Shown piece by piece: positions 38,501 to 51,900 of a DNA stretch of 64,000 nucleotides; within the stretch, counting starts at the first letter, position 1; the number at the start of each line of letters is the position of its first letter. The DNA comes from Telmatactis stephensoni (taxonomy: Eukaryota > Cnidaria > Anthozoa > Actiniaria > Isophelliidae). Under the pieces are notes generated by a model. It saw only the letters and a list, made by a program, of their open reading frames with translations, searched no databases and was not told where the DNA came from. The DNA is taken from assembly GCA_029948255.1 (NCBI GenBank), contig JALIZF010001819.1, positions 558,001 to 622,000 of the forward strand, read 5' to 3'. The position numbers were made by a program, and so were the translations under genes.

Positions 38501-41500
38501 TAGGTGATATTTTATTAAACTAAAAACATGGAGAAAGTATGACACTGGCCAATAAGTGACAAGAAATAGGTTTGATATGGTGTTTAGCCAGGGGTACATA
38601 TTGTTGGGTTTATCTAAAGTGCTTAATGGTTAGTATGTGCCATCATAGGTGAAAGGGTTCATGGATCCCATTGCCAAATCCTTGTTTCAGGAAATACAGA
38701 GCACATCACCTGCCCCCATCAAAATGATTTTTAGATTAAGGGGCAGGTATGTGAAGGGTTCATGGATCCCATTGCCAAATCCTTGTTTCAGGAAATACAG
38801 AGCACATCACCTGCCCCCATCAAAATGATTTTTAGATTAAGGGGCAGGTATGCAAAATATATTGTGCTTCACCTTTTTTTAATATTAAATAGACTCACCT
38901 TCTCTCTAATAGCTCCTTTGCTCTCCTATTGAGCTCTTCAGTAGTATTATCACTTGGATAGACAGATGTTGGTGTTGATGTGGATACTGGACCTTTTGTT
39001 TTCTAGGTTCAAGAAAATTTGAAAAGTATAATATTAAAAGAATTGGCCATGAATTGATGTGCTGCACAGTAAGTTTTAAAATACCTTTTGCAGAGAACCT
39101 TTTTTGGGTGAAGGCTTCAGTCTTTGAGGCGGCGTGTCAAGCGTGGGAGTGGATTGTCCACTTGGTGGTGATAGCCACCAGAAATCTGCTTGCTTTTGAT
39201 TTGTAAATGATGCCTTATCACGGCGTTGTCGAGAGGTGGGTGGGGCATTGCGGAACCTGTTTATAAACCTTTAAAACAAATTTAAAAAAATTCTCATTGG
39301 CTGGATATTTTCTCGCATGAATATGATATGGTGAGAATTGCATCCAATTTTAACACTGTCTATATTGTTCCCCCTTCAGATTGCTGTAAACTAAATTGAT
39401 AATGGCATTGTTTTTCCCACTCTCCCTTTCCCACTTCATCTAATAACTGCAAACAAAAATAATTCAAATGAAATGATTTAGTTCTTAATCTAGGAAATCA
39501 AATTCATTTGGAGTGGGAGAGCGAGGATTTGGACAAAGCCATGAACAAAAGAGAATATCAAAAAGAATCAGAGCATTTAAAAGGCCTTGACATGTGATGC
39601 AACTTTTTCAGCAAAATTGAGAGCAATGTTACAGAAGTTGAACTTGATCCTAAATGCGCTATCAACCGTTGCATGCAACATTGGACAGTTGTTGCAGGGG
39701 TGTCCAAATGGTGCAACTCCATCTTGTGCACAATGCTATAGAAAAAGTTGCAGGAAAAGTTGCTTTAGAGCAGATTTCACATGAGTATGAAACAGACCAC
39801 ACAGTGCTATGACTGTGTCAATACCCTAATGTCTATAAAAACATCCAAAATTCCTGCCGTAACTGTGCTGTGATCATGAGGTGCCATTTTCACAGTCACA
39901 CAAAATCTACTCTGTGCCCTGGCCTATCCTTGATAACCTACCATCCAAGTGTAGAGTTAGTAGCTGGTTTATCCTGTCCTGTTAGCCATTCTCTCATCTG
40001 TTGTGACATCTCTAGTGAAGAAACTGTCCCATCAGACTGTGGGGTACCAAGTGAACCTGTCCTCTCTGTGCTTGGCCATGACTCATTGAACTGTGATGTT
40101 GATGACAGATCAGCTGTTGACCCATTCTCTCTTGTAGGGACATCTTGTGCTTTAAGTGTGTTGGTTTCTTTGAGGAATTTTATATCCTCTGGGCTTGTCA
40201 CTTGCTGTTGGGAACTGACTGGAACAGACAGACACACCTAGAGGTTGTTGAAAAATGTGGAACATCAAGTTTGTGGCTTTCATAATGTCTATAAAGTCTG
40301 AATAAAACCGACAGTGGAGTGCATTTGAGTGTTTAATGAAAACATTTTGCATGTTTGTTTTGACAGTTTGAACGTGCTGTTCACACACTCACTCACTATC
40401 CAGTTTTACGTCATTTTTCCACTGCTGTGGGTGTGATGGTGTATGGCTGTTCTCAGAGCTTTCTTCCACTTCTCCCTATCATTGGCATCAGTGTTGTTTT
40501 AACTAAATGTCAAGTGTTTTTAGGGTGCAGAGTCAATGTTTGATTGCTAATTACACCTGTTCTGAAGTTGTCACGGAACATTACAAATCCCTGTCAATCC
40601 CTGTCAATCCCTGTCAATTATCTGTTGACATCACTTGTCAATTGACCTGCCATCAAGAGAGCTTGTCGGTGAAGAATATATTTATCTAACTATCGAAACC
40701 TTTGTAAAAAGATTATTCAACAAGAGCCAAAGTTCATTGAGATCAAATTGCCTTGACTTCCCGCCATCTGTGTGGAAAACATAACAAGATTTTGGTTGCC
40801 CTTTACTTCAGCTGTCATCGGGCAAGATTATTGAAGAAATGGTCAACACTCAGCGTGCGTCCATTGAGTTATGGATGCACGCGGGAGGCTGCTAAGCACG
40901 AGAGAAGCGTACTGCTGAGTGTTGACCATTTCTATTATAACATAGACAAACGAAATAAGCCGCAAGTTTAACCTAAATAAAAATACTGATGACCTTCAAA
41001 GTTCTCCATACATGGCGCGCGCTGTAAGAAAAGGAAACATTGACGTCAGTGTGCTGTCCATCGAGTTCTGGACGCACGCTCGCGCGCGCTTATCATCCAA
41101 TCAGAGCGCGCGTTATATATTACCTATGTTATAAGAGATATTATAATCCCCTTATATCAACAAACCCGCTTCTTGGCTACAAAACACATTTCTGCGTTTT
41201 TCTCGGAAGTGAATTTACGTTCAATTAGCCGTGTATTTTGAGTTCCCGGTCAAAGGGATTTTAATGGATGCATCTGAAATTTGGCAGAGGTCGTCTTCGA
41301 TAGTTGTTCTTTAAAAGTGTGTCTCCGATTTTCGATTTTTTGTATTGGATACAGCTATTTTGGCGGTGTTGTAACTTTAGGAACGTATAACAGAACAACG
41401 GGGCAACTAATCAAAAATCTGAGACACACTTTTGACAAGTGATATCTCATGATCTCAGAAAGATAGTAAACATTGTTTTCGGATCAATATTGATTGACCG

Positions 41501-42022
41501 GGAACTCCGCGAAGACACCTCGGTGAAATTTTGAATAATTCGCTCTAACCTAAAAGGAAAAAATTATTTTACGATAAACTGAATAATAGAAATAGTTTCT
41601 ACATTTATTCAGCTTTTTAAAAATGTTTACTTAAGCTTAAATGGGGTTTAGTACCCTGATACCTTAAAAGAATGAGAAATGTTGATGAAATATTTCATCA
41701 AATATGGAAGATGTTGTAAACTGCGGACGACGACCATGGTGACAGCTTTAGTAGAGTTAACCGCACCATCCCTCCTTCGTAGACATGACTATAGTAGTCC
41801 AGTATTCTAAAGTTTAGACGTTATTAATAACATTCTACGGACCCTTTTCTCTTTCTTGCTGAGTTCTTTCTCCTTCGTCGGATAATAAAATGCCTTTGGT
41901 AAAGGCTCAACTTGGAAAGGATCGCTAGACAACAAAACAAATCAAAGAACCTGAATATTGAATTGTGTATGTAAAACGGAAAATAGAATTTCATATCTGG
42001 AAAAAACTTACGCCTTCTTCAT
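35558..42022 (-). CDS. Ser/Pro/Thr-rich disordered protein, 3' end unresolved
   Basis: Exons in gene order are 42012-42022, 41843-41924, 39942-40237, 39085-39256, 38899-39002, 37354-38467, 36733-36862 and 35558-35654. Phases join throughout to 2,006 nt (at least 668 residues). The N-terminus is MKKADPFQVEPLPKAFYYP. Exon 4 has the aromatic motif QADFWWLSPPSG. The big exon 6 has a conserved-looking PWPEDDILYQWRLARKMEKA, then low-complexity Thr/Pro/Ser sequence and a Lys/Glu-rich end. Exon 8 is acidic then coiled (EEEFVDDEILKML). The domain layout recalls PROSER3-like ciliary proteins, but that is a weak recollection, so no symbol is given. The exon 2 donor (GTCCGT) is weak. Confidence 0.7.
36206..36442. 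mobile_element. MITE with AAGGTGGTGTTACAC termini
   Basis: TTAAGGTGGTGTTACACAAG at the left end is mirrored by CTTGTGTAACACCACCTT at the right. Inside, GATGATTTTC and GAAAATCATC also pair. It lies in the intron between the last two exons found for the Ser/Pro-rich gene. Confidence 0.8.
38649..38850. repeat. 101-bp tandem duplication
   Basis: Two adjacent copies of a unit containing GGGTTCATGGATCCCATTGC and ATTAAGGGGCAGGTATG are almost identical at a 101-base offset, so the duplication is recent. Intronic. Confidence 0.92.
39765..39920. mobile_element. Short MITE unit, copy
   Basis: GCAGATTTCACATGAGTATG, AATGTCTATAAAAACATCCA, ATTCCTGCCGTAACTGTGCT and CATTTTCACAGTCACACAAA follow in the (inverted) order of the family member at 32499. 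Confidence 0.7.
40312..40600. mobile_element. Broken foldback copy with possible LINE fragment inside
   Basis: GAGTGTTTAATGAAAACATT and GACAGTTTGAACGTGCTGTT match the element at 11831. After about 120 foreign bases (40382-40500) the match resumes with CTAAATGTCAAGTGTT and ends GGAACATTACAAATC. The foreign part on the minus strand translates as DREKWKKALRTAIHHHTHSS, which resembles the C-terminal end of non-LTR retrotransposon polymerases. That identification is tentative. Confidence 0.6.
40835..40933. repeat. Foldback with 20-bp perfect arms
   Basis: AGAAATGGTCAACACTCAGC is mirrored perfectly by GCTGAGTGTTGACCATTTCT; between them are GCGTGCGTCCATTGAG-type words also seen near 41055. Confidence 0.85.
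41040..41842. other. Intron sequence of the Ser/Pro-rich gene
   Basis: No exon seen. A foldback is likely: CCGATTTTCGATTTTTTG with GTGTGTCTC near 41320 is loosely mirrored by GAGACACACTTTTGACAAG near 41420, and GAGTTCCCGGTCAA near 41240 by TTGACCGGGAACTC near 41493. Confidence 0.55.
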
Positions 42023-42916
42023 GGTTTCACAACATTATGTAACCAAGAATGTGCAAATTTTTACGAAAAGTGATCATGCGATTTTCAAAAATGGCGGCGA
42101 ACAAACTTATCACGTGAGAGTATGGACCAATCATTTTACATGTAATTGACACAGGCAACCCAAAACGAAAAGTCAACAGCCAGCTGACACGGAAAGAAAA
42201 TAAATAAAAAATGATTTCATCAACTGATTATCATCGTTATTACATACAAAAGAGCACTATTAAATTAACAGTAAAAAAAAGAACTTTGTACTTAAGTACA
42301 ATTTGTATTGAATGCAATTGATCTAGTCATAAATCGATAGACAATATCAGTATCAAAGCTCACCTAAAACTGAACATAATTTTACCCGCCAAAAGGGGAT
42401 TGTAATGGGGAAAAATTTGTTCTTTTTTCTTTCTTTCTTAGCTCTTGCTTTAATTTCTTTCTCTTTCCTTCCTTCCTTCCTTCCCTCCTTCCTTCCTTCC
42501 TTCCTTCCTTCCTTCCTTCCTTCCTTCCTTCCTTCCTTCCTTCCTTCCTTCCTTCTTCCCTCCCTCTTTCCTAATTCCTTCCTTCTTCTTGTCTTCTCTA
42601 AGGCCATTTAATAAGGATGAAAATTGTTGTTTGAGCTCCAGTGACCAAATGATCGTTTCATTTTATTTTTCATTGTCAAAGTCAAAGACATTGTTCCCGT
42701 TTGTTGCCAGTGACAATGGAGGGAGGGGTGGAACTAGCTTATCGCCAGTCTCCTCACGGCCCTCCACTACACTTCGAGTGTGTGTAGTGTTGTATTCTTC
42801 AAGAAGAGTGTGTTTTGCGCCAAGGAATACCAACATTTTCAGCCATTTTTATCGACCATGAACAAGCGATAGGTTATCTGCCTTCTTCCTGAGTTATTTC
42901 AGTGAAAAACTGAGCC
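42023..42916. promoter_or_regulatory. Head-to-head interval, Ser/Pro-rich gene / CASK
   Basis: This 894-bp interval between two divergent start codons includes a (TTCC)n microsatellite in the middle. No TATA box could be assigned. Confidence 0.45.
42463..42555. repeat. (TTCC)n microsatellite
   Basis: An almost uninterrupted run of TTCC units about 90 bases long lies about 370 bases before the CASK start. Confidence 0.95.
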
Positions 42917-45900
42917 ATGGAGATCGGATTTCCTCCCAGATTTGACCTACAAGAACAGATAGGAAAGTAAGAGTTATAACCGGCCTGTTACAGCACTAGA
43001 GTCCTCAAACACGATGAAAATTTGTGCTTTGTATTTCTATCTGAAGTTTTATTACTGCTCTTTCAATGAATTTACGATCTGCTTCTGTTTATGGTTATCT
43101 TTCAGGGGTACTTTCAGTGTGATAAGAAGATGTGTGGACAAGAGAACAAACAAAATTTGTGCCGTGAAGATAGTCGATATATCCAAAATGACTTCTTCTT
43201 GCGGTCTGACTGAGTCAGGTAAATACACAGTGCAGTCAGAGTTTGCTTCAATCGAACCTGTCAAAACACGGCAAGACACACCAAATCAACCTCAAAACGC
43301 CATAACACTTACTACGTTCATCGCTGTAAACAGTTAGAGTGACAACCGAAACATCGGAAGAAGAAAATCAGATAGGAAAACAATATTATTTTAACTTATT
43401 TTGTTGATGAAGACACCCCGGTGAAAAGCCAACCTCCGTACGAATTTATGCATCGAAGCAAAGAATATTCAGTATTTTTATCTAATTTCTAGAGTGATCA
43501 CTCCCTGGTACTCTAAGAATATTATAATCTCGACCCTCACCTTTGCAAACCGAGGGTTCTTCGTCTGAAAATCAAAACTTAATGGGACATTTAGGTGACC
43601 AATGTCTCATCGCTGAGCGTAGAATATCATTGATGATTGTTTTCCAAATCTCTGGAGATGAATCTAAAATTATCGATACTATGTATGATTTGTTTGTGTA
43701 TATAGAGTGAAAGCTTGAGGAGTTGGTCGCGTGTGATACGATTGTTCCAAGCAACATCCATGGATGCACACAAACGTATTCGTGCACCAGCTGCTCGAAA
43801 TGTTGTTTCTAGATAGATTCCATGTCCTTCTTGTAGCGATTCTATCTTTGATTTGTAATTCTTTTCTTTAGATCTCCACCGAGAAGCGAGCATTTGTCAA
43901 AAATTGAAACATCCTCATATTGGTATGTGAAATCTCGTGTTCCCTAAGGTCATTTAGCTGGGGCCAAAGTATTTTATAGCTCTTCGATTTCAGAATATCG
44001 ATTCCTAGTGTTGTATTGCTGTACATGTTCAATTAATGTCCGTTTTTGATCAAAATCAGTAACCAAAACATGTCACCTTTTCCCTAGTGTTAACTGTGTA
44101 AAGGCTTGTAATGCGATTGAAAAGTTGACTTTCTGGAACGTGTCGTTCAAATGGTCGATTCAGTCATGTAAATTCCTAATGCCCTTTACAATGCTTATTT
44201 TGACAACTAATAAGCCACAAAGTCCACCCTACGGCAGTTAGTCAACATTTCATTTCTTTTTTCTCACATTTCTATCACATAATTTAGTCATCCTCTTCCA
44301 TAAAAGAGTAACAAGAATAGAATTCTCTGAAATAGAGGATAAATGCTAATTATGGTAGATCAGGAATTGTAGTTTACTATACATTAGAATTTGTCATTAA
44401 ATATTCAGGAAAGGGCTTGTTTTCAATAAAAATAAATCCTCAAACAGTACTTCCCCAGTGGGCTATATGATTAAGAATTCTAGCCTTTGAGCTTGAAATA
44501 ATAGCAATTCATGCTCTTTCTTTATCCTCACTCAGTGGGAATTCCAATATGAATGACTGGGAAAATAAAATGGGAATGGCTAGGAATTATCCTTTGTTGT
44601 TGTTATATTATAAATCACACCCTATCTACCTATGGTTCTATTGTTAGTTTTTCTAAGTGTTTGTATGCATGTAGAGGGCTTAACTTATCATTATTTATAT
44701 AAGCCCTTGCCAGCCTTGTTATTGACACTGTAATATAAATAGATGATTCATTATCACACATCCATAAAAACCTCTACTGAAGAAAGAAATGCCATTTGAC
44801 AGGCATTGTGGTTATTCATGATTCATTAATTTCTAGTAAACCAACAAAATGTTCAGGAAAAATTTATTGCTGATCAATTTAGGATAATATTAAGTGACTA
44901 GCTTTGTTGCTGAATAAGTCGCAGTTTATTTTCTTGAGAAACGTGGTTGAGTGGCCAGTTTGCTGGTCTGGTAATCTGGTAGGGCAAAGTTTGATTACCA
45001 CGTTAGTCAATAGCTGAATAGCAAACTACTCTTTTTGTTATCTGTTCAGATTTAGCTTCTTGGCCATGCTTCTAAATAGCCAACTGGTTTGCAAGCTGGC
45101 ATGTTTATTTTCATATTTTGTAGTTCCAGATGTAAATAGCGGACCATAAGTTTATCAGTTGAATTATTTGTCATGTGGCACCCTATGAAGATAATTCATT
45201 ATTTATTTTACGAAACTTTAAAAAAAAAACAATATTGTATACTAGGTTCCTTTTAGCAAACAACCAAACTACATGGTACATACATGTAACTCGTTTTCAC
45301 CATTCAAAATGTAATTTCCCTTCTCTGCTGTTTGAAACAAAACTGATACCATTTAAATATTCTGAGTGTGCCCATTTTATTGAAGAGGGTACTAATGGGT
45401 CAAGCCACATGCCATTTTATGTCCTTGTTTATGAGACAAGGTCTCAGTACCCGGGGAGATGTCATCAAATTCATGGTTTGACTGCCATAGCTAGCGTCTT
45501 AACAAATTTAAAGAAATAATGCAAACTGCAGTAATAATAGATTATACAGTCACTCTTTTTTTGTTTTGTTTACATTGTAAATTTGTCAAACCAATAGAAA
45601 ACTTCAGTCTTCAGTTCATGAAGTGTTGGCCTGCTGTGTTTATAACACAAAATACAACAGTACTAAGTAAATCAACCATTTTTTCTCTTATCTTCTTAGT
45701 AATCTACATGTACAAACTCTCTACAGTAGTGTTCTATATTAATGGAAACTTTATCATCTTCTCAGGGTTATCATTATCAAGATCTTGATAGAACTCCATT
45801 TAGATTTAGAGGCAGCATGGCCGAGTGGTCAGAGCGTTGGTCTCGCAATCTGGAGGTCCCAGGTTCGATTCCCGCTCTGGCCACTAGCTGAGACTGAATT

Positions 45901-48900
45901 TGTTCCGATTTCGATTAGTTCAAATTCAGTTTCTCGGCCATGCTTGTAATATAGCCAACTGGTTTGCCTCCTTGCCAGTTGGGATTCTTAATCCATTTAT
46001 GTTTGATTTATACGATTTAGTTAGGATTTGTAAATTGAGCTGAAAAGCCCTGTTGAGGGAGTCTCAATCATGTATGTATTTTTTTTGTATTGAGATATTT
46101 ATTGTACTGTGATGTGAATCAATAATTTTAATTGAGGTTTCTTAGAGGTTTCATTAATACACACTGTAGGCATGCAGTTAACGGCTGTTTACCACTACCG
46201 GTACTTATAACTTTATGACACTTTACCTCTTATCACCAGCTATTTTATGATGAATTCATAATTTCATTTTTACAAACAGCTGGCTCTTTTTCAAAGCTAT
46301 CCTCCTAATTAAAAAATTACTGAAACTCCAGGTTTTTAATATTTGATTTTAACAAGTTCAAGTATGCAATTCCATTCTTTTGCTGCAATCTTATTCTTAA
46401 GGTTATCATTATAAACATCTTGTAGTCCAGTAAGATTAAATATTTTTATTGACTGAGATCTGAATCAATAATTTAACAGTAATTGAGTCTTTTAATTAAT
46501 TTTAAATTAACAAGTTCAGGTATGCAATATACTCTGACTGTTTATAACCTCAGTTGTAATGTAAATAAACTCATATTGCTCTAATACAGACTGCTAGTGT
46601 CGGCATTAAAAGTATTAGTATATACCATATGTTATTGTCATCATCCTAGAGAGGTTGTAACCACAGCTATTTATAGCATATGGTTTGTTGTCCATGAGCA
46701 CATTCTTGATATCATGCAACATTGATTAAAGTATTATTTTTGGCCTTGAAATAGTGTCTATTAAGGTATTAGAGATCATTAATCTTAAGATAAAGATGAC
46801 ATTTATGTCATGATTATTTTGTACAATCATGTATATTGATTATTAGTAATAGATACAAGTGATGGGTCTATTTGACCTATTAAGTTGTACCTGCCCTCCC
46901 TCAAGGTAAATGCTTGTTTGTACCAGTGTGAATCTAATAACAGTTTGAACATGTTACTGCAAGCAAAAATGACTATTGGGACCCATTTCTTAATCCCAAA
47001 TACATTTTTCCTGATCCCTTAATACCCTCGGGTATTAAGGGATCAGGAATTCTTGGAGTCCAGGAAAAAGCATTTATTTTTAAAATTACTATGAATCATG
47101 AATGACATTTAATCTTAACAAAAGAACATAAAATTCAAAAAAAATTCAGACAAAATCAGGAAAAACAGGGATCTCTGCTCTGCTCTGCTCTCCTCTCTTT
47201 CCTGTCTCCTCCTGTCCCCTCCCCTCCCCTCTTCTCTCGTTTCCTTTCCCTTCCTGTCCTCTTTGACTCCTTTTCACTATATGTTATCTCGTACCATGCC
47301 GTGCCCTCTTGAGCAAATTATAATATCAGTCACAACAATTACGTTTATTAATTTTAATTCTTCATTTTAGTTGAGCTGGTTGGTGGATATTCTATGGATG
47401 GTTTTGTCTACATGGTCTTTGAATAGTAAGTTATATGTAACTTTGACCAATAGGCCATTTCACAGTTCTCATCGTTTAACCTCAGCCTCGACAGCATGTA
47501 ATATATTCCTCAGAAATTGACTACAGCCCATGGTAATGTAAGGAACACGCCCATCAACAAACAATCGAAACACTTTAAAATTCCACAGGCTGTAGTCAAA
47601 TTCTCACAAATATATTACATGGTGTTGAGGCAGATCTATAGGTTGAACGACGAAACCGTGAAATGGTCTATTCATTCATTGCCCGAGGATAGTGTCACGA
47701 TGACATTGAAACATGGCTTAACCTCAACCATATTTATCATTAAATGTTTTTCATAGTAGTTATTTATAAGAATAGCTTAAAGCCCAAATTACGTTAACTT
47801 TTTATTCTAGGGCAAATATCAAAACTGTGACCACTGTTACTGACCAACTCTAACCAGGGTCACTTGGGTTTGTTAACCATTGAAGCACATTATGAATTAA
47901 AAACAATTATTAATAGAACTGGAGTTCATATTCTAGGCTGGACAAACACCACACTTGTAAACTTTAAAAACAAATCTGTTTCAGTAGTAATTGAAGGGTT
48001 CACTGTGAAAATGACCTAAGTGACTTTTTGCAATTGATGGATGTCCTGAAATTAATTTTTCCAGCATAGGAAAGTAAATGATACCATTTTATGCCATTGA
48101 AAAAATATCATTAAAAAAGTCACTTAGGCTGTTTTCACATGGAACCCTTCAATTGGAGTTGTAATTGTAAGAAGAGCTTTTATTACCAGTGTGAAGTAAT
48201 AATTGGAGTCAGAATCAGAAACAGAATGGTGACAGAATCAGAATTTGAAGGATCAGAAGGTTTTCTTTTTTTATGATTCCAATTCTGACTATGATGCTTA
48301 TGATCCACTGTTTTCTTTGAAAGATATTCCAAAAGGTGTAACTTAGAATAGTTTTTTAAAATTCCTTCTCTTTTTAAAATAAATCAACAGACTGGTACAG
48401 CCTTGATTTGCATACTTTTTGCCTCACCATCTTCCCTTTGGGCTTCAATCAGAGATAAGATAAAACAAGTCTGACCTCAACTACATGTAATTGAATTATG
48501 ACAAACATTTAGACAAAAATGTCAAATTTTTTAGGATGGGTGTGCATATAACCTCCAGGCTTTTTACATAATATGTTATTGCCATTAGTTTGTGAAAAAT
48601 GCATATTTCTTAAATCAGTTAATATTTAATATCAACTTACAAAATGTGCAATCCTTAGTACTTGTCAGTTCCTATTTTTGGGTTGCATGTGATGTCCTGT
48701 CAGCCATCTTGGATAAACTTCGACAAAGGACTTCTTATAAGCATCAGTTGCTTGTTCATCCAACATGGCTACTGCTTCATTGTCTTTTGATTCTTTGAGA
48801 ATGGATTCATGAAACTCAGCAATATATTACAAAAGTAATATATTTAGTTTTGCATTTAATGTACTATAAGTGCTTTCATATTCCTTTCAGTATGGATGGA

Positions 48901-51900
48901 TCAGATTTGTGCTTTGAGATTGTAAACAGGGTGAATGCAGGATTTGTCTTCAGTGAAGCAGTGGCAAGGTAACAGTGGACAATAGTATGTTTTGTATAAA
49001 TGCATTCATTTTCTTGTTGCTTTATCATTACCTTCCTTTCTTTTCTGTTTATTTCTTTCTACTTCCATCAGCTCTTTCAAATATCCATTCATGTACCATT
49101 CCATCCATTTATTCATTCATTTCATCCATCCATCCTTCCCATTTATAAATTCATTCATTCGTTCCATGCATCTACCTTTTCATTTTAGCCATTCAAATTT
49201 CTTTACCCATTCCTTCTATCCATTCTATTCTATTTATCCACTGATTGATTGACCAACTGATTGATTGATTGATTCACTCATTTGTTCATTTGTTCATTCA
49301 TTCATTTGTTTATTCAATCATTAATCAATAATTCATCCATCCAGTAAATTTCATTCCATTAATCTTTCCAGTCATCCATCCATCTGTTCATCCATAATCC
49401 ATTTGTCATCATTCTTTTGCCCTTCCTTCATTTGTTCTTCTTTTTTCCTCTTCTCCTTATTTCTCCCTTCCCTTCATTCTCATTCCACCAATTCACTCAT
49501 TAAACAACCCATCCAACAATCCTTTCATTTTCTAATTATTATAAGTAATTCATCAATATTGCAGTCATTATATGCGTCAAGTTCTTGAGGCCATAACTTT
49601 TTGCCATGAAAGAGGAATTATCCATAGAGATTTGAAGGTATACCATATAGGCCAACACAGGTCAGAGGCCAGTTGCATAAAAACTTAATGTTGGATGTTC
49701 AGTCCAGTTAAAGTACTGTTAGTAATATTTGATATCAGTAGTTATGTCCGACATTACAGTTTATACAACTGGCTCCAGGTCATGTATATGTTTACAACTA
49801 CAAGCTTTTTGTCCAAGAGGTGATGATACATGCTGGCATCATTTGACTACAACTACCAGAATGCTTTGTGAGTTGTCTTTCTTATTCAGATTTTTATTCC
49901 CTAATAGGAATTGTAGAACAATTAGCACAAATTACTTTACAAAAGAAAGTACAGCAGATTTGTATGAGTGTGAAAAGAGCACCACACAGTACAATAGAGC
50001 AGATTTCTTATGAGTGTTACATGTAAATGGACCGCTCTGTGCCGTGACCGTGTCAGTAAAAGCAAAAGCAAAGCAAAGCAAAGTAACCATATTTAACATT
50101 GATAACTTATAACAGTAATTCAACTGACAAACCTCAGAGGTTGACGGTGCGCTCATTTTACTCCCCTCTCTCCATCAGTGCTCCGTTTTAAGGGTATTTA
50201 AAGCTAATTAAAGCTACACAGATTAGAAAGAAGTCGAAACAAGGATGTGAGGTCTGGCTGGGGACCAACTGTGCCATCCTTGCTCCTTGTTGTGTTGTCT
50301 ATAAAAACATTTGAAATTCCTGCCGTAATCATGCCATGACCATGCAGTACCATTTTCACAGTCATACGAAATCTACTCTATCTAAAGTAAGGTCATGGCA
50401 GGAATTTTGGATGTTTTTATAGACATCATGGCACTGACATACCCTTCACACAGCGCAGTCCATTTCACACTCATACAAAGTCTGCTCAAGGCAAAGCATT
50501 CTGGTAGTTGTAGTCGAATGATGCTCTCATGCAATTGGCCTAGTTGCTGGGAGCGAAGCGAGCAGCAACACTATTCTTGGTGTGGGATTCCTGTGCGATT
50601 TATGACGTCACCTTAATATTGATCCACGAACTCGATTTTTATGTACGGTGGTATGTTCATGGCGAACCTTGACGTCACAGGGATGAATCGGGATTCCTGT
50701 GCGATTCCATTCGAGAGGTTTTATGTTTCTCGAAGTATACATGAGGGTTACAAAATGCTAAGTGTATTTTTTCGAGAGGGAATGTTCTGTTACGGGTCAT
50801 TTTGCGTATTACTGTTCGAGTCGAAGCTCGTCTATGGGCCGAATCAATTCAAGCCAAGATAATAAGTATAAAGTGAGGTCGCGCTGAGAATCTCTGCAAT
50901 ATATTTGGTTACCCTATGAAAGAAAATTTTATACTTTGTATGTGATGGAATTGTATTTATCATTTGTTTAATCTAAAGCGTCAAATACATGTACAGTAGA
51001 CAATGCGGTATCTTTGACCGTGATGCAACGTACAACTAGCTTTTTAAAATCAGTTAGTTTTATAATCATTGCCAACTAACGCTAGCCGTTTGTGATTGTT
51101 TGAAAAATTACTTTTACTCAAAGTGCTAAATATTTTGAACTGTGACAGTGTGTCCGACACTGATCCTGGAGAATCATGTTTTGTAGTTCAACATATATTG
51201 AAGGTCAACTAGCAGTGTTCGTCACACAACGCACAAGAGATAGACAAGAAACATTTCATATATCAGAGAAAGCGGTGTACTTTCGTGAGTTTTAGGGGAA
51301 CAGTTCTGCTAACGTGGATACACCAGCTGTTTTCTGCTCGCAGCACTTCACTTTCTATTAGAAATGGCTAGTTATATATTACTGTATATTTGCATTTGCA
51401 GCCTCATAATTTGTTGCTAGCAAGTAAAGACAATTCAGCTCCACTGAAAGTGGCTGATTTTGGTGTTGCAGTAGAACTCCCTCCAGAAGGATACATCATA
51501 AGTGGTAAGAAACTGATTGTACTGGTTTGGGTACTGAATCTTCAGGGGGAAGTCATCTCAGGGGGGGGGGGGGGGAGTGTACCCCCTGCCCCCCTCTCCC
51601 CCTAAATCTGTCACTGATGTTTATTGTTTCAATTTCCACATGTACAAGGAAATAAATTGTACAATGCAACCCCTTCTATACAGCTAGTAACCTTTTGGCT
51701 GAAAAAAATTGGCTGTATTAATGTGATTGACTGTAATACAGGGCTGCCTATGTTTCTAATATTAGGTGTAAATATATATAATTAAGTTACTATATGTCAC
51801 CCTTGTTGCTGTGAACAATGTTTAAAAACATTAGTTACATCTTTTATGCCAATGTCTTTAATCCATGTACATATCTATATAGTCAATTGAAAAAACGTTG

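Noticed and set aside
42353..42607. Open frames of Lys/Glu/Gly or Phe/Leu/Pro/Ser repeats on both strands
   Set aside because: Products of the (TTCC)n microsatellite.
45811..45885. Possible functional tRNA gene
   Set aside because: The A and B boxes are good but the acceptor ends do not pair and no anticodon stem of 5 bp forms; the downstream body shared with other copies shows it is a SINE.
44941..47370. Additional CASK or nested gene exons in intron 3
   Set aside because: Kinase domain coding is complete across exons 3 and 4 without a gap, and frames such as 45175-45519 show no domain or splice consistency.
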